In this document: positions 8,935-20,581 of the stretch, piece after piece | How positions within the stretch are numbered: the stretch's first letter is position 1 | Layout of the letters: each line of letters begins with the position of its first letter | Source of the DNA: Papaver somniferum | Lineage: Eukaryota; Streptophyta; Magnoliopsida; Ranunculales; Papaveraceae | Reading direction: 5' to 3' | Assembly (NCBI RefSeq): GCF_003573695.1 | Contig: NC_039366.1 | Location: forward strand, 164,438,339 to 164,502,338 | DNA length: 64,000 nucleotides | The notes under the pieces: model-generated | Databases searched by the model: none | What the model was told of the DNA's origin: nothing | The model's input: only the letters and a program-made list of their open reading frames with translations | Made by a program: the position numbers and the translations under genes

Positions 8935-10760
8935 AAACTTCGAACTAGTTTGAGTGAATCTTATATCAGAAGAGAAGATTCTCAAGCATAAACAAACTAG
9001 GTGCAATAAAAGTTCAACCACCGTTAGTCAATCAAATCAATCGAAAACAAAAGATAAACCGCAATTATCTAGTTTCCCACCAACGGTACTCGTAGAGCTT
9101 CTCAATCCCAAAGAAGTCTTTAAATTGAGAGACCGTAAGAGGTTTCGCCTAATTAGGTTACTCTCCTCTCCGAATAGGCGGCTTCACCAGTAACAGTACA
9201 ACAGAGGAAGTTTACTGTCACGAAGGATTAGTTTGCTAGAAATGCAAACTTCAAGTATTTATAGACAAGGAAGTTTGGACACCAAAGAATTTCCAAAATT
9301 CAAAATATTCTCAAGGTATTTAATAATAATTTCCATATTCGGTTTTCATAATTCCTGAGAATGCTCTGTCCAAAAATATTGACCGAAAATCTCCTTGGAA
9401 AATATTTAACTAGCAAATGCACATTACTAATTCTTATTTTCCATATATAATTAAAAACCTTAATTAAAAGATTCTTAACTTATTTAATTTCAATCCTGGG
9501 ATTTACTTCCTTCCTAGCTGTTAAGGAATATCTTTGAACAATAAAAGATACGCATAAATGCACGTGTTCAAAGTGTGTCGACATCCTTACTTTGTAAGTC
9601 CTCTTTCATACTTACACACTTGAGACCGATTTACCACGCTTCCAAACAAGTTTAGAATTGGTTCATCTGACTTTCAAGAGCTATGTGATTGATTAAGAAC
9701 TCTCAATCACAAATCATGGGTTTAACGGTTATACCAAAACAAGTTTTGGTTCTACCTCCATGTGAGTACTGTGCATAGTCACACTAGCTTTCAAAAATTC
9801 GGTTGTCTAGGTACTAGGATCGGTTCCCCACATATATATGGTATCTAACTTATATGTGGTGCACATGTCCATAGGATAGGTTCCCCTTTGCCTAAGAACG
9901 TGTTTCACATGTCCATAGGATCAGTTCCCCTTTCTGCAATAAACCTTGATGCACCCCATACAAGGATCGATTCCCCTTTGTGATGTGTTGCACCTCTTAC
10001 TAGGATCGGTTCCCCTTTACCTAGTTTTAGGTCTTACAAACTACACAAACTCGATCATACCATCAGGTGATTACTTAAGATCCGTTTCACTAATAAAAGT
10101 CATACAAATACAAAAGTCAGGCCTCATGTGAATAGTTTTACCAAGAACACAAACAAGTCATGAACGGTTATACTAATCACACATATTGGTCGTTCATAAG
10201 ATATGCAATGAAGAACAATCCCAATAACGCCTGGGGATTTCCTTTTCGATTCACAAACAAAGTTCATGAACTTACTTCCTTAAAACACATGTAAAAACAT
10301 TATTTCCTAGGATGAAATCCTCACCTCATACCCATACATAATCACAATAGCATTCAAACGATTATGTCGATGTCTTATCTACAAAGTTTAATGGTTAAGC
10401 AATAAACCTCGTATTGTATTCCTTAATACTATGTCTATCTAGAGTGTTCATGCTTCACAGTTTTGTTTTCAATATGCACGACTTGAAAGATACGTTAGGG
10501 AATGAAACAATTCAAGTCAAATATCACTAACCTCAAGTGGAAGGATGATGTTGTGGTTGTAGCTCCTTACTTCTTCACTTCTTCAAGTCTTCGCAATATT
10601 TGTAATGTCTCAAATCCTAATACTTTCAATCTAACCTATACGAAGTTGACTCTAGTATATTTAATCAAGCGACTCTTAAATGAATTTTGGTTTACTAAAA
10701 TATGACAACCAAACTTGACATACCAATGTTTGGTGGGTTCAACCGAGCTATGCTCTAAAA

Positions 10761-12277
10761 ATCTCGCCTTTTGTCAATTTTAGTGACAAAACTCTTACAA
10801 TCATATGGATAAACAAATTACAAGAATTTATTACACATACTCTTGATTCCCGAATTCAACAACACATAACCTGCATACATTCAATCCTTAAAAATGCAAC
10901 AGCTGTTGACATTATAATAACAAAGCTCATACTCCCCCTAAAGGAGATAAGTAGATTTTCAATCCTTCACGTCTTTGTTATACCAAATCATATGATATGT
11001 TACTCCCTCTTAGTCTATGCTTTTCCTCATTCGTTAGATAAACATTCAAGCACCAATGTCCTTCTTCCCTAGTGATACCAATCAATATAAATTGACACCA
11101 GCATCACTTGTTTACTCCATATATTTCTCCCCCTTTTTGTCACAAAATGACAAAGAAACGAAAAAATAAAGGACAACACGAAAAGGATCTTAAAAATCTC
11201 AAAATAGACTTGTAACCTGTTGAGTCAAGCACGATGGTTCCATACATCATTTTTGATAACCAATATCAAAACCGAAACTACAAAGTAATTATGTTTTGAT
11301 ATGTTATCATGGAAATAATTGCCCTAAGCAATTTTCCCAACTAGTTTAGCAAACCAAAAATCAACTAAGCATATTAGCTCCTTTGCTAAACCGATTGTAC
11401 AAATACAATCGCTTCATTCGATAAGGCCAAAATAAAGATAACTTTATTTTTCTCATCAGGTTCTAATTATCCATATAACTTAGACCTTTAGATTTTAAAC
11501 AAGCCAAATACTAGGTTAATTAACTAGCATTTCTTGTTATGGCATTCGATTAGACTTGAATAACCGAAACCTCCACTTTGATAAGTCTAACTAAGATCAG
11601 AATTAACTTAGTTTATCCGGAATCGAATTGGACTAAACAACTCATCCCGTAAACATATTCTTATGTCAAGCCATAAATAATTCATACAAACCAAAACAAA
11701 TCAACTTGCATAATTATTCACCTCAACCGGAAGCAATTGAAACAACATAAACATTAAAGCACCGCAATTGCACCGTAAATTTTGTAAACCTAAATAATTG
11801 ATACCACACAACAAAGTAAGATAACAATAGTTTTTCTTAACCGGAACCAATTGAATCACACACACATCCATACACACATAATGGAATAAAAACATCAATT
11901 ATACCGAAATTTTGTTAAGAAAAAGCAAAAAGATATAAGCAATAACATTAGGCTTTTCTTAAACAGGAATACAATTAACTAACAAGATTGTTACCTCAAC
12001 TTCACATCCAACTTCTCCAATATGATCGCATCTTCTTCTTCTAGGGAGAATTGATATCGAAATACCATTATGTTGTCATCCTTATACAAAACAAAAGAAT
12101 AACAACAACCAACCTTTACCAGAGAAAGGTTGAAAACCGGTTTTTAACTATTGCAAGCAAAAGTTGAAAACCCATGAAACACATATGCTTTTATGCTAAA
12201 CCAAAACCGAGTCAACGTATTGTGACTTTTTCACATATTGTTTCTATCAGAACCCCTCATGATCCTTTCATAAAGCC
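10761..12277 (-). other. A internal 3' non-coding region
   Basis: The minus-strand 3' untranslated part of A between its small ORF and the polypurine tract. AT-rich with no long ORF. It contains C-rich patches such as ACTCCCCCTAAAGG, which on the minus strand are extra purine runs (GGGGGAG). The same runs recur in B, C and D. Confidence 0.6.
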
Positions 12278-14589
12278 TGAAAAAGGGGGGGGGGGTATAA
12301 CAACCACACCCAATATTTCGCTTAGCAATCTGTATGAACAAACTCCAATATACTTTCAAGAGAATCAATAAGACTCAATCTTAATAAAGTATATCAAAGA
12401 GTTATATCTCTCTTTCTCGATTCAATTCTTACTCAAGCAAATAGAAATCTGCGAGTCTAATTGAACACAAGAGAAATTACTTGAACAGTACCAAAGACCA
12501 ATGTTCAAGGATCAATCAATTTCAATCAACAACCAAAGGTCGAATTTCCAATTGATTGATCCAAACGCACAACCTGTGATATTTCAATTATATAACAAAA
12601 TATAATGCGGAATATAAATAATACAGACACCAGAATTTTGTTAATGAGGAAAGCGCAAATGCAGAAAACCCTGGGACCTAGTCCAGATTGAACACCATAC
12701 TATATTAAGCCGCTAAAGACACTAGCCTACTACAAACTAACTTCGGTCTGGACTGTAGTTGAACCCCAATCAATCTCACACTGATTCAAGGTACAGTTGC
12801 GCTCCTTACGTCTCTGATCCCAGCAGGATACTACACACTTGATTCCCTTAGCTGATCTCACCCACAACTAAGAGTTGCTACGACCCAAAGTCGAAGACTT
12901 TAATAAACAAATCTGTATCACACAGAAAAGTCTATAAAATAGATAAATCTGTCTCCCACAGATAAACCTACAAGTTTTTGTTCCGTCTTTTGATAAATCA
13001 AGGTGAACATGAACTAATTGATAACCCGAACTTATATTCCCTAAGAACAGCCTAGTATTATCAATCACCTCATAATAATCTTAATCGACGCGGCGAAAGA
13101 AGATATTGTGGAATAACAAACGATAAGACGAATATGTTTGTGACTACTTTTCTATCTTGCCTATTGGAGATAAAGATCTCAATCCAATCGTTACGATTGT
13201 ACTCAACACGATAGAATCAGCAAGATCAGATCACACAACTACGAGAAAGTAGTATCGGTCTGGCTTCACAATCCTAATGAAGTCTTTAAGTCCTTAACCT
13301 GGTTTAAGAAGAAAACCTAAGGTTAAAGGAGAATCGACTCTAACTAGTACAACTAGTATCACACGGAAGGTGTGGGGATTAGGTTTCCCAATTTCTAGAG
13401 TTCTCCCTTATATAGTCTTTCAAATCATGGTTTGCAATCAATGTTAGCTTGGTAACAAAGCATTCAATATTCACCGTTAGATGAAAACCTGATTAGATTC
13501 AAGCTAATATCTTTCAACCGTTAGATCGAAAACTTAGCCTGTTACACACAAATAAAATGTACTATTTTGGGTTTATGTAACCGTACCCAAACATGAACAT
13601 TTGTTGGTTCAACAGTAGTTAACCAAATGGTTAGCCATATGAGCACTTTCATATCAACCAGGTTCTTCTTCACCATAACTAGTTCAAATGAACTAGTTAG
13701 AGAGTTGTTCAATTGCAAGGAAATCTTATGTAACTACACAAGACACAATCGAAGTAAAAACGATTTGATTCACTCGAATCGGTTCATGAACTATATAGCC
13801 ACGCTTTGCATTTAGCATTCCTTAGTTAATATGAATAAGTTCACAAACAATCGTTTTTAGATATAACCAACTCAAGTTCGCAAATTTAGTTCGCGGACTT
13901 AAGTTCCCGGAAGGAGTTCACAAACTCCAGCAGATATTCTCCGTTCGAGAACTTCCGCCAGTTCGCGGACTTAGCTCACGCCACTATTCCGGTTAAAGGA
14001 AAAAGGACTTATACATATATGTGTTACCACACAATGCTTATATCCATCATTGGTTATATGATCTAAACTCTCATTTCAATCATTGGAATATTCTCATAGT
14101 ACGTTATATAGTTGTTATTCACAAACCATTTTTCGTCAGAGCAATTTTCAAAGTGATTGAAACATAACATGACTTTCGTCACTAGGTAAAGATGAACTTG
14201 GACAAAGCAAAAGCTTACCAACACATATTTAGAGAAATAGATAGGCGAGATAAACTCGACTCGAAATAGAAAATGTGTATAATCAAAGTGTATATAGCAA
14301 AACGACTTTTGTCTCAGAATAGGAGATAGAGTAGATAGAATTTTGAGTGACAGATAAGTTCAAGTCTCCACATACCTTTTAGTCGATGAAGATCCACCGG
14401 TTCCTTGAGTAGTCCTTCGTCTTGTATGATGATTTCCATGGAGTTCTTGAGCTCAACTACACTTTCTATCCTAGTCCAAGACTTAGCTATAGTAGACTAG
14501 AAATCAAGACTTATAGTTTTGATCACTAACATTGACAAACATGCTTGAGATAGAAACGCATGCGAGTTCGACCAAACAATGCTCTAACA
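12278..14589 (-). repeat. Solo LTR (Copia-type, D-like) inside A
   Basis: 2312 bp, starting TGAAAAAGGGG and ending GCTCTAACA, with perfect AAGCC duplications at 12273-12277 and 14590-14594. It has no primer site or internal sequence. It is nearly the same length as D's intact LTR (2314 bp) and similar throughout, so it came from the same subfamily by LTR-LTR recombination. TATA box at 13407-13414 (minus). An 11-G run lies near its start (12285-12295). Confidence 0.93.
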
Positions 14590-14857
14590 AAGCCTACCAA
14601 CATGGGCTAGAACTTAATCCTGCTAAATCAAAAAGTCACCCAAACCATAAGGGTTCATATTATGAGATCGAATATCAAGGTAATAAAACCGAAATCAAAC
14701 ATCTCATAAACATACATAGCAATAAATAAAGCATTAAAGTACAGGCTATGTAAATCAAAAACTATCACAAGAAAAATTATAAATCAAATAACTTTATTCA
14801 TAATAGACTCAATACAATTAATGAAAGAAATCAAAAATTGCAGCCTATTTTTCTATC

Positions 14858-15079
14858 TCAGTTCTCGTGACGATTGCTTTCAAAAACTGGATTCAAATTC
14901 TTCTGAGCACTTTTCTTATCATTAGATAATTTGTTCATTTCAGATAATTGAGAATGAAGGTCCGCTAGTACTTCTTTTGAATCCTTTATCATCAACTCAT
15001 GATATCTAATGCAACCTTTAACAGAAAGGATCTGTTTTCTCAGAGAATCTTGAGAGTTATCATCATGAGTTTCAGTCAT
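14858..15079 (-). CDS. A ORF2: small coiled-coil-like protein 3' of gag (73 aa)
   Basis: ATG at 15079 on the minus strand, about 280 bp after the end of gag. The product starts MTETHDDNSQDSLRKQ and has a helix-prone, charged middle (SKEVLADLHSQLSEMNKL) and a basic end. No known domain recognised. C (24850-24399) and D (31177-30818) have small ORFs at the same relative place, which argues that this is a real element gene rather than chance. It could be a late remnant of an extra 3' ORF. Function unknown. Confidence 0.45.
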   Translation of the reverse strand: MTETHDDNSQDSLRKQILSVKGCIRYHELMIKDSKEVLADLHSQLSEMNKLSNDKKSAQKNLNPVFESNRHEN

Positions 15080-15360
15080 AACAGATGCACAGAGTGCTAA
15101 ATCATCAAGGGATGACCCTTCCTTTCATGATTTCTCCACTGAAACACAAGTAGTCTTCTTTCGGACAAGAAGAAGATATATAAGTTTGGAGAAAATCAAG
15201 GAATAATTCGATTTATGGAAACCGAGACTGTTTTTCCCAAAAACAAAAGATATCTTTTTATTTTTCTCAAAAGGAGCATACATGGTCGACTTGCCCAGAT
15301 TTATGCTTCCTCACAATCAAAAATTTTGGGAAACAAGTGAGAATGCATAATTCAACAAAA

Positions 15361-16765
15361 TCAATGAGTGTTGAGGTGGGAATTATTCTCACGATAGTTA
15401 ACAAGGACATCCTTGGGATGACTTATAAACACAATAGACTGTGTTTCCTTCTGTTCTTTCTTTCTCTTGTAATTGCAAGAGTTTGTAGTTTTCTTTTGAG
15501 ATATGATAAACCTACCAGTCTTCGCCCTTGCGAAGAGATTTGATAAGTTTATTTCCGAGAAGGACTGTAGTGAGATTACTTTCTCCACATGAAGGACTTA
15601 TCATGTTATCAGAAAAACTAGCTTTTGATTCTCTTGGCTCTTTACCCAATTTTTCTTGTTCAGACTTCACCATGCGGGTTTTATCTGAAAGGAATTTCAA
15701 AAGGTTTTCAATTACCAGACATAACCTTTTATTTTCATTGATCTCCAACTCAAGTTGTAGGAGTTGATTAGACTCACAGGATTCATCACTGTTTGAGTTG
15801 GCAAGCAGTGCATTACAATTAGATATTTATTCATTGGATTCTTCCTCTGGAATATCATTAAGAGTGGAGACGTATGCCTTGTTGCACTTATAAATTCTTC
15901 TGCTGGGACAGTATTTTTTCATATGTACGAATCTACGACACTTGAAGCATTGTACTTCCTCGTTGCCCTTTTTATGGCAAAACGATAGTGTATCAGGAAC
16001 ACGTTTATCAATGGATAAAATGTCCTTTATTCGTTGTGCTAGAAGCACAAGAGTTGAGTCAAGCTCTTTTTCAACATATACCTTGTATTCCTGACAACGA
16101 TTCTTAGTTTGATTTTTCAACAAAATTTCTTTATCAAAGATCTTTAACTTTCCTACAAGAGAGCTTCGAGAAAGTATAGAGAAATCATTTCCTTCTATTA
16201 TGGCATGTTTCTTAGACTCGTATCTGGATGGTAACGATCTGAGAATTTTGCATACTATATCCTTTTCAGGTATGACCATTCCAAGGGAAAAAGACGCAAT
16301 AACAATCTCAGAAAGTTTAGAGTTAAACTCCTCGAAGGTATCGTTATCACCCATCTTGATATCTTCCCATTCAGATGAAAGGGAAAGAAGTCTAGCTTCT
16401 TTTTCAGAATCATCTCCTTCGAATACAGTATCAAGACTATCCCATGCTTCTTTAGAAGTCCTGCAACTCAACACATGATGTAAAAGATCATGGATAACTG
16501 CATGTATGATGGCGTTCAAACCAACATAATTCTGCATTGCACGAATTCTTTCTTCGTGAGTGTAGTCCGCTAAGCGTTTAAACTCAGTTTCTGAATAATG
16601 TTGATATCCGTCTTCGATTAATAACCAAGTATTGAAATCTCGGGATTGAAGAAAGGCTTGCATAACATATTTCCACAACGGGTAGTTAGTCTCATTAAAT
16701 CTTGGTGGTACGTTAATTAAATCACATAATAGATTCATTCTTATAGGATGGATCGCACCAAACAC
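15361..16765 (-). pseudogene. A gag, UBN2-type Copia capsid/nucleocapsid protein, lightly broken
   Basis: Open from 16765 (ATG 42 bp inside the 5' LTR-primer site) to a TAA at 15827 (312 codons). The same frame then continues to 15512, so one in-frame stop splits it, and a frameshift leads to the tail ending HLNTH at 15361. The N-terminal part has the UBN2/Copia gag signature: NYPLWKYVMQAFLQSRDF near residue 26, SKEAWDSLDTVFEG, and ILRSLPSRYESKKHAI. A CCHC zinc knuckle (CFKCRRFVHMKKYC) is near residue 274. The coiled C-terminal part resembles long SIRE-like gags. The protein would build virus-like particles. It stops where a protease would normally begin; none follows. Confidence 0.85.
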
Positions 16766-16782
16766 AGATTGTTAGATCTTTT

Positions 16783-16807
16783 CGTGTTTGCCTGCTCTGA
16801 TACCAAT
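16783..16807 (-). other. Primer-binding site of A
   Basis: On plus, GCTCTGATACCAAT directly before the LTR start at 16808. On minus it reads ATTGGTATCAGAGCAGG, complementary to initiator tRNA-Met. It marks 16808-19641 as A's 5' LTR and proves the minus orientation. Confidence 0.9.
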
Positions 16808-18136
16808 TGAAAAGGCAAGGGTACCCAAATATACCTCAAGCTAAAACTTTTCCTTCCTATAAGTCCTTTCTCCGAAAGTGATTGTCTATGGACTGAGTCG
16901 AGACGATACAACTAATCGGTTCACACTTCGTGTGATCGTCTATGGATACGAGATCGAGACAATACAACAACGAAGTATGTTCACTTGATACAAGGGTTCG
17001 GACTTAACCAAACACAATAGGATTGCTTATCAAGTAAATAGGAATTAACGTTTGTGTAATTTACTTTAATTATAATAAAACAATTATAATGCGGAAAATA
17101 AAAGTAAATGACACAACAAGATTTTGTTAACGAGGAAAACCGCAAATGTAGAAAAACCCCGGGACCTTGTCCAGAATTGAATACTCTCAGGATTAATCCG
17201 CGATACAAAATAAACCAACTTCGTATAGTTGAGACCAAGCAACTAAACCTATAGTTCACCTAGTTCCGTCTGTATTCCCACGCCTCCAACTTATAAATAA
17301 GTCACGTACTTGGAAAAATTCCTTTGGTTCGTATTCCAAACAGTAAAGGAACAACAAATATGTTTGGTATCAACTCTCTTTAACCAAGTGATATGAGTCA
17401 GACAAAGGCTCTTCTGTTTATCTTAACATAAAATCCTTCGTCAGGTTCTTAGATCTATCTTATGTTCAATTACCCAAAGTAATCATAAGATTTTGCAATC
17501 AATACCTTTAATACCAAGGAACCGTATTGATGATGATCTACTCAACTATTCTATCCAATCTACCGCAAGGATAAACCGATTATAGTGAGATCCTCTTTTT
17601 ACCAAAACAAGTATTGTGCACACCAAAGATTTATATAACCAAGTTAGAAATCTTTTGTCTCTTCTTTGTCTTCAAATCTTCTTAGATCTTCAATAAACAC
17701 CTGCACACAACTACTTGAATCTCTTGTGATCAATCACACACAAAACGGAGTATGTTAATAATGGATTATCACATGATCGTCTTTAGAACTAACAACAGTC
17801 AAAAGATCCCTGTCGAAACTTCGAACTAGTTTGAGTGAATCTTATATCAAAAGAGAAGATTCTCAAGCATAAACAAACTAGGTGCAATCAAAGTTCAACC
17901 ACCGTTAGTCAGTCAAATCAATCGAAAACAAAAGATAAACCACAATTATCTAGTTTCCCACCAACGGTACTCGTAGAGCTTCTCAATCCCAAAGAAGTCT
18001 TTAAATTGAGCGGCCATAAGAGATTTCGCCTAATTAGGTTACTCTCCTCTCCGAATAGGCGGCTTCACCAGTAACAGTACAACAGAGGAAGTTTACTGTC
18101 ACGAAGGATTAGTTTGCTAGAAATGCAAACTTCAAG

Positions 18137-18144
18137 TATTTATA
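18137..18144 (-). promoter_or_regulatory. TATA box in A 5' LTR
   Basis: Plus TATTTATA, minus TATAAATA, in GTCTATAAATACTTGAAG. Same in the 3' copy at 9256-9263. Confidence 0.6.
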
Positions 18145-18689
18145 GACAAGGAAGTTTGGACACCAAGGAATTTCCAAAACTGAAAATATTCTCAAGATAT
18201 TTAATAATAATTTCCATATTCGGTTTTGATAATTCCTGAGAATGCTCTGTCCAAAAATATTGATCGAAAATCTCCTTGGAAAATATTTAACTAGCAAATG
18301 CACATTACAAATTCTTATTTTCTATATATAATTAAAAACCTTAATTAAAAGATTCTTAACTTATTTAATTTCGACCCTGGGATTTACTTCCTTCTTAGTT
18401 GTTAAGAAATATCTTTGAACAATTAAATATACGCATAAATGCACGTGTTCAAAGTGTGTCGACATCCTTACTTTGTAAGTCCTCTTTCATACTTACACAC
18501 TTGAAACCGATTTACCACGCTTCCAAACAAGTTTAGAATTGGTTCATCTAACTTTCAAGAGATATGCGATTGATTAAGAACTCTCAATCACAAATCATGG
18601 GTTTAACGGTTCTACCAAAACAAGTTTCGGTTCTACCTCCATGTGAGTACTGTGCATAGTCACACTAGCTTTCCAAAATTCGGTTGACT

Positions 18690-18905
18690 AGGTACTAGGA
18701 TCGGTTCCCAACATATATATGTTATCTAACTCATATGTGGTGCACATGTCCATAGGATCGGTTCCCCTTTGCCTAAAAACGTGTTGCACATGTCCATAGG
18801 ATTGGTTCCCCTTTCTGCTATAAACCTTGCTGCACCCCATACAAGGATCGATTCCCCTTTGTGATGTGTTGCACCTCTTACTAGGATCGGTTCCCCTTTA
18901 CCCAG
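18690..18905 (-). repeat. Short repeats in A LTR (GATCGGTTCCCC units)
   Basis: About five copies of a unit like TAGGATCGGTTCCCCTTT separated by 35-60 bp, several preceded by GCACATGTCCA. The same cluster is at about 9807-10020 in the 3' LTR. They lie in U3, upstream of the TATA box on the minus strand, where enhancer-like repeats are common. The regulatory role is inferred. Confidence 0.6.
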
Positions 18906-19646
18906 TGTTAGGTCTTACAAATTACACAAACTCGATCATACCATCAGGTGATTACTTAAGATCGGTTTCACTAATAAAAGTCATGCCAATACAAAAGTCA
19001 GGCCTCATGTGAATAATTTTACCAAGAACACAAACAAGTCATGAGCGGTTATACTAATCACACATATTGGTTGTTCATAAGATATGCAATGAAGAACAAT
19101 CCCAATAACGCATGACGATTTCCTTTTCGATTCACAAACAAAGTTCATGAACTTACTTCCTTAAAACACATGTAAAAACATTGTTTCCTAGGATGAAATC
19201 CTCACCTCATACCCATACATAATCACAATAGCATTCAAACGATTATGTCAATGTCTTATCTACAAAGTTTAATGGTTAAGCAATAAACCTCGTATTGTAT
19301 TCCTTAATACTATGTCTATCTAGAGTGTTCATGCTTCACAGTTTTGTTTTCAATATGCATGACTTGAAAGATACGTTAGGGAATGAAACATTTCAAGTCA
19401 AATATCACTAACCTCAAGTGGAAGGATGATGTTGTGGTTGTAGCTCCTTACTTCTTCACTTCTTCAAGTCTTCGCAATACTTGTAATGTCTCAAATCCTA
19501 ATACTTTCAAGCTAACCTATACGAAGTTGACTCTAGTACATTTAATCAAGTGACTCTTAAATGAGTTATGGTTCACTAAAATATGACAATGAAACTTGAC
19601 ATACCAACACTTGGTGGGTTCAACCGAGTTATGCTCTAACAGAGAA

Positions 19647-20581
19647 GAATTTACTCAGGTCTTTATTAATTCTTGGAATAACATTAACGATTTGATGCTC
19701 AGAGATCGTGTGAATGACCTAAGTTTCAACAACTGAAGCAAGGATTAACTCCCAGCAAATAAGTTCTGATGACAGGGAAAACGCTTGTCTCGCTCGAGAA
19801 AACCCCTTGAGGCTGATTTAGCTGGTGCTCTTGATAAAATCAATATGTTGGAAGAGGACTTGAAAAAGTTCAATACTATCTCAAACAAATTAACCACTGT
19901 GCTAGGAGAAAGTAAAAATCATCGTGATACTCGAGGGTTGGGCTATAAGGGAATATATGCTCCAAGTTATAGCAAATAGGTAAAATTTTCCAAGGCTAAT
20001 GACTCTTTTCAACAAAAGGTTTCCACTTATGGCAAAAGTGAAATTCCTTCACCAACAGTTAAGGTTCGAAAGAGTAAAGTATATCAACCTTCAAAACCAG
20101 CACACATGAATCCAGGTAAGAACGTTCCTTATATTTGTCATTATTGAGGAAACAAAGGTCACCTAGAAAGGAGATGTCGTTTTCGTATAAGGAATGAAAA
20201 ACTTCATGATATTCTTGTTTGGGTGTCAAAAGAAGTGCTTAAGCCTAGATCATATGTTAAGGATAACACCCTTGACATTACAGGTTGTGAACGTCCAACC
20301 TTTAGGCAAAGGAATCAGTATTGTGATAAACCTAGATTTTCCTATAAACGTCATACAAAGTCTTTTCACAATTGTAATGATTATCAAAATGATATATTTG
20401 TAAAGACAAAGACAAGATCCGATGCTCCCAATTGGAGAAATACTAACTTGCAAAAGAATAGTCAATCCAATTCTCTTCTGAGAATTCTAGAAGAGAGTAA
20501 TGGGAAGAAATTTCCGGTTGTTCCTAAACGCACTCAGAAGTGGGTACCTAAGAAATTCAATGATGCTTTGAGTGTGAAAAG
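19647..20581 (+). pseudogene. B gag, second fragment (SIRE-like Copia gag)
   Basis: Continues B's gag after element A. Readable parts in plus frames: a coiled segment DLAGALDKINMLEEDLKKFN (about 19810-19870), then SNKLTTVLGESKNHRDTRGL, which matches the conserved (K)LDKML...GDKRGLGY block of SIRE-like gags. Next comes a zinc knuckle ICHY*GNKGHLERRC at about 20133-20174 whose second Cys codon is a TGA stop, and finally a WVPK motif (KRTQKWVPKKFND) near 20540. A frameshift and at least two stops make it non-functional. Element C interrupts it at 20581/20582. Confidence 0.7.

Larger units (their letters stand above)
4312..10760 (-). repeat. 3' LTR of A, interrupted by element N
   Basis: Starts TGAAAAGCGAGGGTACCC at 4312 and ends TGCTCTAAAA at 10760, against TGCTCTAACA in the partner LTR, so the terminal CA has decayed. 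N fills 5325-8934. The following bases, ATCTCGCCTTTTGTC, are the minus-strand polypurine tract. The conserved LTR core lies near 4618-4680 and a TATA box (TATTTATA on plus) at 9256-9263. Confidence 0.92.
4312..19641 (-). mobile_element. Element A: gag-only Copia-type LTR retrotransposon with two nested insertions
   Basis: Bounded by GAGAA at 4307-4311 and 19642-19646. On the minus strand the order is 5' LTR 16808-19641, primer site, gag 16765-15361, small ORF 15079-14858, non-coding 3' region, purine tract, 3' LTR 10760-4312. With N and its duplication removed, both LTRs are 2834 bp, the same length. The internal region is 6047 bp, or 3730 bp without the solo LTR. There is no protease, integrase or RT, so it is a non-autonomous TR-GAG-like element. 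It landed in B's gag. Confidence 0.93.
16808..19641 (-). repeat. 5' LTR of A (intact, 2834 bp)
   Basis: TGAAAAGGCAAGG at the left and GCTCTAACA at the right. The same length as A's other LTR once N is removed. It contains the uninterrupted N target (CGAAACTTCGAACTAG at about 17816-17831), the conserved core near 17113-17175, and repeated short units TAGGATCGGTTCCCCTTT between about 18700 and 18900. TATTTATA at 18137-18144 is the minus-strand TATA box. Confidence 0.95.

Noticed and set aside
12285..12295. Eleven-G run as a quadruplex or regulatory site
   Set aside because: Shorter G runs occur at the same LTR position in relatives; length variation of a mononucleotide run is the simplest explanation.
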